From positions 1 to 5,365 of the forward strand of contig JAAFHE010000310.1 of assembly GCA_013298265.1 (NCBI GenBank): a DNA stretch of 5,365 bases. Direction: 5' to 3'. Under the pieces are notes generated by a model. That model was given only the letters and a program-made list of their open reading frames with translations. It ran no database searches and had not been told where the DNA came from. Within the stretch, counting starts at the first letter, position 1, and each line of letters begins with the position of its first letter. Below, piece after piece: positions 1 through 5,205 of the stretch. The DNA comes from Lysobacterales bacterium. GTDB lineage: Bacteria; Pseudomonadota; Gammaproteobacteria; Xanthomonadales; Rhodanobacteraceae. The position numbers and the translations under genes were made by a program.

Positions 1-98
1 AGGGAAGGAATCAGGCGGGTCCAGCCGTCGCTGTAGCGCAGGCCGACGGCCCAGCCGATCTCGAACAGACCGGCCAGGAACAGCAGTATCCAGTACAT
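1..98 (-). CDS. sugE: SMR-family guanidinium exporter SugE/Gdx, N-terminal part (runs off left edge)
   Basis: Only the first 32 codons are inside the window. The peptide begins [20 protein letters not shown], which is the first transmembrane helix of a small multidrug resistance protein, followed by [12 protein letters not shown]. Glu13 sits where SMR transporters carry their essential membrane-embedded carboxylate, and the GxxExxWAVGL pattern (G10, E13, W16) is that of the Gdx/SugE branch rather than the EmrE branch. Members are about 105 residues with four helices, form antiparallel dimers in the inner membrane and export guanidinium in exchange for protons; some also export small quaternary ammonium compounds. 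The start is the ATG at 98-96, preceded by GGGG at 108-105 with a 6-base spacer. The leader holds a guanidine-II riboswitch, which independently supports the guanidinium exporter call. The C-terminal three helices cannot be checked here. Confidence 0.9.
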   Translation of the reverse strand, partial: MYWILLFLAGLFEIGWAVGLRYSDGWTRLIPS

Positions 99-160
99 GA
101 CAAACCCCGGAAGCAACGGGGTCGTCCCCAATCGTGGCGCAGGCGGCGGGTCGTCCCATC
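99..160 (-). ncRNA. guanidine-II (mini-ykkC) riboswitch in the sugE leader
   Basis: Read on the minus strand, the leader contains GGGACGACCC (157-148) and, 18 bases later, GGGGACGACCCC (129-118). Both are short GC stems closed by an ACGA tetraloop, matching the paired ACGR-loop hairpins that define guanidine-II riboswitches, whose loops kiss when guanidinium binds. Downstream, CGGGGT (109-104) contains the probable Shine-Dalgarno sequence, 6 bases before the sugE ATG. It is perfectly complementary to ACCCCG (122-117), the 3' side of hairpin 2. The expected switch is therefore visible: without ligand the ribosome binding site pairs with the 3' arm of hairpin 2, and with guanidinium hairpin 2 forms and frees it. 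The hairpins, spacing and pairing are seen directly; ligand and mechanism come from the known family. The exact outer boundaries are approximate. Confidence 0.9.
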
Positions 161-169
161 GCGGCGCGC

Positions 170-200
170 ATTCTGCCTGAAGCGCGTGAATCCCGCGTAA
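170..200 (-). promoter_or_regulatory. possible promoter for the sugE riboswitch transcript
   Basis: On the minus strand CAGAAT (175-170) matches the -10 consensus at four of six positions, and a weak -35-like TTACGC lies 19 bases upstream (200-195). Initiation about 7 bases downstream of the -10 would start the RNA just before riboswitch hairpin 1, as expected. The -35 match and spacer are poor, and readthrough from the upstream DUF1993 gene is an alternative, so this is tentative. Confidence 0.25.
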
Positions 201-257
201 CCCCTGACCGACGGCCGATAGACGCCACCGCCGGATGCCGTGGCGTCGCGGCTGTCT

Positions 258-764
258 TCAGCGCACGCCGAGGAAATCGCGCTTGCCAATCTCTACGCCG
301 TTGTGACGCAAGATCATATACGCCGCTGTCACATGGAAATAGAAATTCGGCAAGGCGAAGGTCACGAGGTACTCGTCGCCGCGGAACTCGAGGACTTCCG
401 CGCGCGTCGGGACGCGGATCTCGCGCTGCTCGGCCCCGTCGAAGGCCGCCGCGTCGATCGAGTCGACAAAGGCCAGCGTGCGCGCGATGCGTTCCTTCAG
501 CTCCGGCAGCGTGGTTTCCACGTCCTCGAACACCGGCAAGGTCTGCCCGGCGAGGCGACCGGCCATGCTCTTGGCCATGTCCGAGGCCAGTTGCACCTGG
601 CGCGTCAGCGCGAACATGTCCGGTGCGAGGCGCGAGCCGAGCAGCACGCCGACGTCGAATCCCTTGGTCGCGGCGAAGGCAGCCGCCTTGTCGAGCATCG
701 CGTCGAGGGCGACCAGGCTGCGGCGAATGGTGGTCTTTACGGTTTCTTGCACGGACAGCGTCAT
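258..764 (-). CDS. DUF1993 family protein (DinB-like helical bundle)
   Basis: This encodes a complete 168-residue protein that I recognise as DUF1993, a family of cytoplasmic proteins of about 165-175 residues placed near the DinB/YfiT-like putative metalloenzymes. Family hallmarks visible are the LLDKAAAFA segment (around residues 23-31), LLGSRLAPDMFALTRQVQLA (around 41-60), the SMAGRLAG helix, the FEDVETTLPELKERI stretch, and the C-terminal FALPNFYFHVTAAYMILRHN followed by GKRDFLG. The conserved acidic residue and histidines (for example H145 in NFYFHVT and H155 in LRHNG) are the kind of residues that could bind metal, but no reaction has been assigned to the family to my knowledge. The ATG at 764-762 has GAGGA (779-775) 10 bases upstream. 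The gene ends 97 bases before the sugE riboswitch begins, on the same strand, so partial co-transcription is possible. There is no signal peptide or membrane segment. Confidence 0.92.
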   Translation of the reverse strand: MTLSVQETVKTTIRRSLVALDAMLDKAAAFAATKGFDVGVLLGSRLAPDMFALTRQVQLASDMAKSMAGRLAGQTLPVFEDVETTLPELKERIARTLAFVDSIDAAAFDGAEQREIRVPTRAEVLEFRGDEYLVTFALPNFYFHVTAAYMILRHNGVEIGKRDFLGVR

Positions 765-845
765 GACGGGCGAATCCTCGCGAGTGGAAGTGGAAACCTT
801 TCCATGTTGGCACGCCGATGGCCAGCGCCGATTCCGTCAGAGATG

Positions 846-866
846 CGGCGGGAGTAGCGCCCGCCG
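846..866. repeat. 7-bp inverted repeat upstream of DUF1993
   Basis: CGGCGGG (846-852) and CCCGCCG (860-866) are perfect reverse complements separated by 7 bases. The repeat lies about 80 bases upstream of the DUF1993 start. It could be an operator or an RNA hairpin in the 5' leader. No T-run follows on either strand, so an intrinsic terminator is unlikely. Confidence 0.4.
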
Positions 867-995
867 GTACGGCACACCTGCGTCCGTCACGGGCTGCGCG
901 CACAGGATCACTGGCCGCCACGGCTGCGCGCGTGAAAATGCGCGAGTGCTTGGGTATGCTGAACGCTGTACGAGAGATGTGCGTCCAGCCTGTCG

Positions 996-1019
996 TTCAT
1001 CGCACCCGGTGCGGATGAA
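996..1019. promoter_or_regulatory. strong dyad (candidate operator or leader hairpin) before the sigma factor gene
   Basis: TTCATCGCACC (996-1006) is mirrored by GGTGC (1008-1012) and GATGAA (1014-1019), with one central C at 1007 and a single unpaired G at 1013. The two arms pair over 11 positions. As RNA it would fold into a stable stem with a CCCGG-type loop; as DNA it resembles a dimeric regulator site. It lies 69 bases before the preferred ATG of the sigma factor gene, so it is either at the promoter or in the mRNA leader. No known operator consensus is recognised. Confidence 0.45.
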
Positions 1020-1088
1020 TCCGACGACCGGCTTTTGCGGATGATGCAGGACACCGCCGGCAGTGCGGTCTCGACAGGGGAAGACCAG

Positions 1089-1712
1089 ATGGAGGGAATG
1101 GCCGACGGCAGGGAGGACGCGGACGGGCAGACCGGCGCACTCGCGGAATCCGACGTCGTTGCGCGCCTGCCCGGCGTGCGTGCGCTGATCCTGCGCATGA
1201 CGCACGACACGCACCTGACCAATGATCTGACCCAGGACGTGATGATCGCCGTCGTCATGGCCATCCGCGAAGGCCGCATCCGCCAGCCCGAAGCGCTGGC
1301 GGCCTACATGCACCAGTCTGCGCGCCATATCGTCTATGCGGCCAACCGCAAGCTCCAGCCGGTCACGCTGGGCGAGCTGCCGGAAGAGGAGATGCTGTGG
1401 CAGGACCGGCAGAAGACGCCGCTGGAGCAGTGCGAGGAAGACGAACTGCGCCGCCTGGCGCGCTCGGTGCTGGCGGAGCTGCCAGTCCAGCGCGATCGCG
1501 ACCTGCTGGTCGGCTATTACATCGACGGCGCCGGCAAGGCCGAGCTCATGCAGCGCCTAGAGCTCAGCGCAGACCAGTTCGACAAAGTACTTTTCCGCGC
1601 CCGCACACGAATGCGTGACCGGCTTCGCGAAAAAATGCAGGAAACCCGCACCGGGATGGGAGGACCCGCGCCCTCGGCGTTCCCTTCCAGTGCACGACCG
1701 AGGTCCGAATGA
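1089..1712 (+). CDS. sigma-70 family (ECF-like) RNA polymerase sigma factor
   Basis: From the chosen ATG this is a 207-residue sigma factor with two DNA-binding regions. Region 2 spans about residues 22-88: LPGVRALILRMTHDTHLTNDL, then DLTQDVM at 46-52, the equivalent of the ECF DLxQExF core-binding motif, and a Y/W/R-rich helix ending in ARHIVYAANRK. Region 4 spans about 120-181, with LAELPVQRDRDLLVGYYIDG followed by a helix-turn-helix (about 149-172) ending in the typical FRARTRMRDRLRE. A proline-rich tail of about 20 residues follows. The ATG at 1089 is preferred because AGGGG (1076-1080) with an adjacent AAG precedes it at good spacing. Earlier in-frame starts (TTG 1035, ATG 1041, ATG 1044) have no clear ribosome binding site and would add 16-18 low-complexity residues. 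The stop overlaps the next gene by ATGA, so the two are translationally coupled, as is usual for a sigma factor and its anti-sigma factor. The group within ECF sigma factors is not assigned. Confidence 0.88.
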   Translation: MEGMADGREDADGQTGALAESDVVARLPGVRALILRMTHDTHLTNDLTQDVMIAVVMAIREGRIRQPEALAAYMHQSARHIVYAANRKLQPVTLGELPEEEMLWQDRQKTPLEQCEEDELRRLARSVLAELPVQRDRDLLVGYYIDGAGKAELMQRLELSADQFDKVLFRARTRMRDRLREKMQETRTGMGGPAPSAFPSSARPRSE

Positions 1713-2389
1713 TTTCTGCACTCGACAACCACCTGCTGCGCGCGTACCTCGACGGCGACATGGACGAGGCGACCGCCGAGGCCTTCGAGGTGCTCATGAT
1801 CGAGCGCCCGGAACTGGCCGAGCAGGTCGATGCCGACACCGCGCTGCGCATGGGACTCCGGGAAGCTGGGGCGCTGCCCGTGGCTGCGGCTTTCGTCGCC
1901 ACGCCGACAACCGTGTCAACAGCGAGCCCGAGCGTCGAAGAACCTGCGGCAACCGCGTCACCCGGCACAACGCGCCGACCGCAGCGGCCACGGCGACGGC
2001 TGATTCCATTGCTCGCGGCGGCGAGCCTGCTGCTCGCGGCTGGCATAGGCCTGGGCCGCCTGTGGCTGCCGCAGCCGGCGGACCTCGTTTCCACGACGCT
2101 GCTGTCGGTGGACCGCATGCGCGGCAGCGTCACCGACGTGCCGAAACTGCGCCTGCCGGCCAGCGGACAGATCGTGCTGAGCGTGCCGGTCGCGGCCCGA
2201 CCCGGCTGCACGCCGCGGGTACGCATCGTGCAGCCGGGCGCCACGCTGCAGACGACGGTGACGCCAGACGAGTACGGCTTCGCGAATCTCAGCCTCGACG
2301 CGACGCGCCTGGCGCTGGGCAAGACCGATATCGCGGTCGACTGCGACGCAACCCAGCTCGCGCTGTATCAGGTCGAGTTCGTGCGCTGA
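1709..2389 (+). CDS. probable membrane-anchored anti-sigma factor (non-zinc type)
   Basis: This is a 226-residue protein with one predicted membrane helix. The cytoplasmic N-terminus (about 1-55, LLRAYLDGDMDEATAEAFEVLMIERPEL...) is an acidic helical segment of the kind that binds sigma factors. It is followed by a Pro/Ala/Thr linker (56-88), an Arg-rich stop (89-97, RRPQRPRRR) and a hydrophobic helix (98-118, LIPLLAAASLLLAAGIGLG). The positive-inside rule places the N-terminus in the cytoplasm and the C-terminal domain of about 105 residues in the periplasm. That domain is beta-rich in appearance and has just two cysteines (C167, C212), which could form a disulfide. The zinc anti-sigma motif HxxxCxxC is absent. 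The start overlaps the sigma factor stop (ATGA), with GAGGT at 1700-1704 four bases upstream. The anti-sigma role is inferred from gene order, topology and the acidic N-terminus, not from a recognised signature. Confidence 0.7.
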   Translation: MISALDNHLLRAYLDGDMDEATAEAFEVLMIERPELAEQVDADTALRMGLREAGALPVAAAFVATPTTVSTASPSVEEPAATASPGTTRRPQRPRRRLIPLLAAASLLLAAGIGLGRLWLPQPADLVSTTLLSVDRMRGSVTDVPKLRLPASGQIVLSVPVAARPGCTPRVRIVQPGATLQTTVTPDEYGFANLSLDATRLALGKTDIAVDCDATQLALYQVEFVR

Positions 2390-2411
2390 TGTGATTGCCG
2401 CCGCAGACCCT

Positions 2412-3308
2412 ATGGATATTTCAACAAATCGCTATTTCCACGTTGACGTTTTCGCGCGCAGTGCGCTGACCGGCAACGGACTCAGCGTATTCCTGCCCTG
2501 CGATGACTGGAGCGAATCCAGTCTGCAGCAGCTCACCCTGGAGATGCGCCAGTTCGAATCAATCTTTCTCAGCGCGATCAATGCGCACGGCGCGAGTGCG
2601 CGCATCTTCACGATGCAGGAAGAGCTTCCGTTCGCCGGACATCCCCTGCTCGGCGCTGCCGCGGTGCTGCATCGCGTACTGGTGCCGGACGAGGAACAAC
2701 GCCACTGGACCCTGCGCCTGTCAGCACGCGCGGTGCAGGTGACGACACGGCGCCTGGCTGGCGCGATCTTCGCCGAGATGGATCAGGGTTTCGCTGAGTT
2801 CGGCGACGCGATCGATGCGGCGCAGGCGACCGATCTGCTCGCTGCGCTGAATCTCGAATCCGGCGATCTCGCCCAGGACTTGCCGCTGCAGCTCGTCTCG
2901 ACCGGCCTGCCTTACCTGATCGTGCCGGTCACCGCGGCGGCACTGGATCGCAGCGCCGTGCGGGGGCGCGAACTGGAGCGCCTGCTGTCCCGGTTCGGCG
3001 CGCACTTCGTCTATGTGCTGAACCCGGACGTGCCTGAAGGCCGCACCTGGGACAACCTGGGCGACGTGGAAGATGTCGCCACCGGCAGCGCAGCCGGTCC
3101 AGCGGCGGCCTACCTGTACCGGCATGGCCGCGTCGCCGCCGATCGCGCTATCGTGGTGCGGCAGGGGCGACACGCCGGTCGCGCAAGCGAGCTCGGCGCA
3201 CGCTGCGTGGACGGCCGCATCCTCGTCAGCGGCGAGGTGTGGCCGGTGCTCTCCGGCGTGCTCGATGCCACGCCCGAACGCGGATCGCCGAGCCCGGCCG
3301 CGAAGTAG
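2412..3308 (+). CDS. PhzF family isomerase/epimerase
   Basis: This is a 298-residue member of the PhzF (phenazine biosynthesis-like, diaminopimelate epimerase fold) family. It opens with YFHVDVFARSALTGNGLSVF, the family's YxxDVFxxxxxxGNxLxV start. The conserved glutamate follows at E49 (QFESIFLS, where the family has the acid/base Glu), then FAGHPLLGAA with H77, and EDVATGSAAGPAAAYL with D221; the last replaces the usual EDPATGSA. These are the residues placed around the active site in PhzF. Family members act as isomerases or epimerases without cofactor; the physiological substrate of most, including this one, is unknown, and phenazine synthesis should not be assumed. The ATG at 2412 gives the standard N-terminus; a GTG at 2391 would add seven residues and has no better ribosome binding site. 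The gene begins 22 bases after the anti-sigma stop and is probably co-transcribed with the sigma pair. Confidence 0.88.
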   Translation: MDISTNRYFHVDVFARSALTGNGLSVFLPCDDWSESSLQQLTLEMRQFESIFLSAINAHGASARIFTMQEELPFAGHPLLGAAAVLHRVLVPDEEQRHWTLRLSARAVQVTTRRLAGAIFAEMDQGFAEFGDAIDAAQATDLLAALNLESGDLAQDLPLQLVSTGLPYLIVPVTAAALDRSAVRGRELERLLSRFGAHFVYVLNPDVPEGRTWDNLGDVEDVATGSAAGPAAAYLYRHGRVAADRAIVVRQGRHAGRASELGARCVDGRILVSGEVWPVLSGVLDATPERGSPSPAAK

Positions 3309-3476
3309 TCATGTCGCGGCAGACGCCGTCGCAACGGTCACGCACTGAAATTGGCGGCAGCAGGCCGAGCCGTTGCGCACAAAGGAAATCCTGTACCCGA
3401 TGCGGCCCGTTTCACACAGGAGCCACACGCGCGTGTTTACGGTGACTCACCCCACCGCTCCGCAAGGAGTGCTCCT
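3309..3476 (+). promoter_or_regulatory. leader of the PNPOx-like gene with palindrome ACACGCGCGTGT
   Basis: This 168-base gap holds a perfect 12-base palindrome ACACGCGCGTGT at 3425-3436, which could be a regulator site. A strong Shine-Dalgarno AAGGAG (3464-3469) lies 7 bases before the GTG at 3477. AGGAG (3465-3469) is self-complementary with CTCCT (3472-3476), so a small hairpin (AGGA/TCCT with a GTGC loop) could partly mask it. No convincing terminator for the upstream operon and no clear -35/-10 pair is seen. Confidence 0.35.
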
Positions 3477-3818
3477 GTGACGACCACGCCGCAGAAACTC
3501 GAACAGGCATTCTGGAAATCGCTGAAGTCCGACATGACGGCCATGCTCGGCCTCGACGGCACCGCAGACGGCCATACCCGCCCGATGACGGCGCAGGTCG
3601 AAGAAGAACGCGGTCCCGCGTGGTTCTTCCCCTCGGTCGACAACCCGATCGCGCAGCAGCTCGTCGGCGGTACCGGCGAACGCGCGACCTTCGCCTTCAG
3701 CGCCAAGGACCACGACCTGTTCGCCAGCATGCAGGGCAGCCTGCGCGCTCACGCCGCTCAGGGCTTGGCGTGCGGGGCCTCCTTGAGTGTCAGCGGCGTG
3801 CCGACGCTGCCGGCGTAG
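3477..3818 (+). CDS. 3'-truncated PNPOx-like general stress protein, probable pseudogene
   Basis: The N-terminal part is clearly that of the pyridoxamine 5'-phosphate oxidase-like 'general stress protein' family (flavin-binding split barrel). It shows FWKSLKSDMTAMLGLDG (12-28), the RPMTAQ strand (35-40), GPAWFFPSVDNPIAQQL (46-62), and ATFAFSAKDHDLFASMQGSL (70-89). Full-length relatives are about 155-175 residues and continue with a second half (typically ...RLWNPFVAAWYEGGKDDPKL...). Here the reading frame leaves the family at about residue 91 and ends with 22 residues that are simply the antisense of the cupin gene's 3' end. The start is the GTG with AAGGAG 7 bases upstream; an in-frame ATG at 3351 would add 42 residues unlike the family. 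With half the barrel gone it is unlikely to bind flavin normally. Its strong ribosome binding site and uninterrupted frame suggest a recent truncation. Confidence 0.75.
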   Translation: MTTTPQKLEQAFWKSLKSDMTAMLGLDGTADGHTRPMTAQVEEERGPAWFFPSVDNPIAQQLVGGTGERATFAFSAKDHDLFASMQGSLRAHAAQGLACGASLSVSGVPTLPA

Positions 3819-4186
3819 ATCACGAGCAGCTTCAGCGGCTTGTCGCCCACATTGCGTCCATTGTGAAAAGTATTGACCACCTCGGCGAGCGCCTGACCGG
3901 CCTCGATGCGCTTGACCTGGCCATCCTTGAGCTGCACTTCCAACGTACCTTCCAGCACCATGCCGAATGACGGCACGGGATGCTGGTGCCAGTCGGTCTC
4001 GCCGCCCGGTGCGATCTCGATGACCAGGGCCGAGACTTCGGCCTGCCCGTCGGGATAGACAATCGGCTTGCCGTCCCAGCTCGTCGTGGTCTTCAGCAGC
4101 GGCGTCACCTTCAGCGCTGCGCTGGGTTCGAGAGCAACCGCGGGCGCGGCAATCAGGCAGAACAGCAGGACGGCGAATCGGGACAT
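3758..4186 (-). CDS. exported cupin-domain protein
   Basis: This is a 142-residue protein with a Sec-type signal peptide (MSRFAVLLFCLIAAPAVA, likely cleavage near A18/L19), so the mature protein of about 124 residues should be periplasmic. It has a single small beta-barrel cupin domain. Motif 1 is GGETDWHQHPVPSFGMVLEG with metal-ligand histidines H67 and H69; the glutamate normally found four or so residues later is replaced (S73/F74). Motif 2 is AGQALAEVVNTFHNGRN with H108 and N112. The site could thus be a three-histidine metal site or a non-catalytic sensor fold; no substrate can be named. The ATG at 4186-4184 has GGAG (4197-4194) 7 bases upstream. The C-terminus (GTPLTLKEAPHAKP) looks natural, so the gene is intact although its tail overlaps the convergent truncated PNPOx gene. 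It is transcribed divergently from the DNA glycosylase. Confidence 0.88.
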   Translation of the reverse strand: MSRFAVLLFCLIAAPAVALEPSAALKVTPLLKTTTSWDGKPIVYPDGQAEVSALVIEIAPGGETDWHQHPVPSFGMVLEGTLEVQLKDGQVKRIEAGQALAEVVNTFHNGRNVGDKPLKLLVIYAGSVGTPLTLKEAPHAKP

Positions 4187-4320
4187 GGCATTGCTCCGTG
4201 GTCAGGAACGCCGATGGTATCGTGGTGCAGTCGGCGCGGCGTGCGAGGCCGGTCGCCTCGCGTCCGCGGTGTACCGCGAACCGGAACCGGCACGCATGAC
4301 GTGGAACCGAGGAGGTCACG
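4187..4320. promoter_or_regulatory. divergent region between cupin and DNA glycosylase genes, with inverted repeats
   Basis: The 134 bases hold two adjacent inverted repeats: GCGAGGC (4243-4249) with GCCTCGC (4255-4261), and CGCGGT (4265-4270) with ACCGCG (4273-4278). GAACCG follows at 4278-4283 and 4284-4289, with a third copy at 4304-4309. Promoters for both genes should lie here, but no -35/-10 pair stands out. The second repeat has a 2-base centre, so it is more plausible as a protein site than as an RNA hairpin. Confidence 0.4.
4310..4316 (+). promoter_or_regulatory. strong ribosome binding site of the DNA glycosylase gene
   Basis: AGGAGGT is a full Shine-Dalgarno match, 4 bases before the ATG at 4321. 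It fixes the start so that the mature protein begins with the catalytic Pro2-Glu3. Confidence 0.8.
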
Positions 4321-5205
4321 ATGCCCGAGCTGCCCGATATCGCCGTCTACGTCGAACATCTGCAGGCGCGGCTGCTCGGGCAGGTTCTGCGCAAGGTCAC
4401 GCTCGCGAATCCTTTCATCCTGCGCACGGTCGAACCGCCTGTTGCCGATGCGGCCAGCCGACGCGTCGACGGCGTGCGCCGTCTTGGCAAGCGCATCGTG
4501 CTGGCGCTCGAGGACGAACGCTTTCTCGTCATCCACCTCATGATCGCCGGGCGCCTGCGCTGGCGCGACGCGGGCGGCAAGCCGCCGGGCAAGATCGCGC
4601 TCGCGAGTTTCGTGTTCGATGCGGGTCTGCTCTATCTCACCGAAGCCGGCACGAAGCGGCGCGCGTCGCTGCACTACGTCGCCGGCGAAGCCGCGCTCGC
4701 GGCGCTGGATCCCGGCGGCATCGACGTGTTCGCGATCGACGCGGCGCAGTTCGCCGAACGCGTCGGACGCGGCAACCACACGGTCAAGCGCGCGCTGACC
4801 GACCCGCGCCTGTTCAGCGGCATCGGCAACAGCTATTCCGACGAGATCCTGCACCGCGCGAAGCTGTCGCCGTTCGCGCTCGGCGCGAAGCTCACCGCCG
4901 CCGACAGCACACGCCTGCACGACGCGGCGAAGCAGGTGCTCGCGGAATGGACGCAACGCCTGCGCGAAGAAACCGGCGCGGCCTTTCCCGACAAAGTCAC
5001 GGCATTCCATGCCGAGATGGCCGTACACGGCCGCTACGGCAAACCCTGCCCGGTCTGCGCCGCGCCGGTGCAGCGCATCGTCTATGCGGAGAACGAATCA
5101 AACTACTGCGCACGCTGCCAGACCAACGGCAGGCTGCTCGCCGATCGCGCGCTGTCACGGCTGCTGCACGACAGCTGGCCGAAGGATATCGATCAGTTGC
5201 TTTAG
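4321..5205 (+). CDS. Fpg/Nei family DNA glycosylase/AP lyase
   Basis: This is a 294-residue base-excision repair enzyme of the formamidopyrimidine-DNA glycosylase/endonuclease VIII family. The N-terminus is MPELPDI: Pro2 is the Schiff-base nucleophile (after Met removal) and Glu3 the general acid. K57 in RRLGKRIV is the catalytic beta-hairpin lysine. The helix-two-turn-helix domain (about 125-215) includes DPRLFSGIGNSYSDEILHRAKLSP with the DNA-phosphate-binding N170. A C4 zinc finger follows (C243, C246, C263, C266), then GRLLADRALSRLL with the conserved Arg271. It should excise oxidised bases and nick the abasic site by beta/delta elimination. It differs from classical MutM: Asp6 replaces the usual Glu, and the loop normally reading HLGMTGRL is HLMIAGRL (72-79), so the intercalating Met is shifted or replaced by Ile75. 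It probably belongs to a separate Fpg-like subfamily, so substrate preference (8-oxoG or oxidised pyrimidines) is left open and mutM is not assigned. Confidence 0.9.
   Translation: MPELPDIAVYVEHLQARLLGQVLRKVTLANPFILRTVEPPVADAASRRVDGVRRLGKRIVLALEDERFLVIHLMIAGRLRWRDAGGKPPGKIALASFVFDAGLLYLTEAGTKRRASLHYVAGEAALAALDPGGIDVFAIDAAQFAERVGRGNHTVKRALTDPRLFSGIGNSYSDEILHRAKLSPFALGAKLTAADSTRLHDAAKQVLAEWTQRLREETGAAFPDKVTAFHAEMAVHGRYGKPCPVCAAPVQRIVYAENESNYCARCQTNGRLLADRALSRLLHDSWPKDIDQLL

Larger units (their letters stand above)
765..1088. promoter_or_regulatory. divergent intergenic region between DUF1993 and the sigma factor operon
   Basis: No protein gene is convincing in this 324-base stretch; the reading frames here lack family resemblance or a good ribosome binding site. 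It must hold promoters for both flanking units. Structures seen are an inverted repeat at 846-866, a 10-base direct repeat GGCTGCGCGC at 892-901 and 922-931 (30 bases apart, about three helical turns), a weak -10-like TATGCT at 955-960, and a strong dyad at 996-1019. None can be tied to a particular regulator from sequence alone. Confidence 0.5.

Noticed and set aside
134..766. Long plus-strand reading frames (134-766, 240-857, 478-1044)
   Set aside because: They are antisense to the well-recognised DUF1993 gene and show Arg/Ala-rich shadow composition with no family resemblance or ribosome binding site.
955..960. TATGCT as the -10 of the sigma operon promoter
   Set aside because: Only four of six positions match and no -35 element sits at proper spacing; too weak to call as a promoter.
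837..1328. Minus-strand reading frames over the sigma factor gene and its upstream gap
   Set aside because: They overlap the clear sigma factor coding sequence and have no recognisable domain; typical open frames of GC-rich DNA.
1564..2394. Reading frames of 252 and 259 residues over the anti-sigma gene on both strands
   Set aside because: The 226-residue frame has the ATGA overlap, a ribosome binding site and sensible membrane topology; the others are low-complexity shadows.
2412..3308. Phenazine biosynthesis locus
   Set aside because: Only a PhzF-family protein is present; no other phenazine genes are nearby and most PhzF-like proteins are unrelated to phenazine synthesis.
3447..4319. 290-residue minus-strand frame spanning the cupin and PNPOx genes
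   Set aside because: It runs through two recognised genes in the wrong frame; the cupin frame has the signal peptide, motifs and ribosome binding site.
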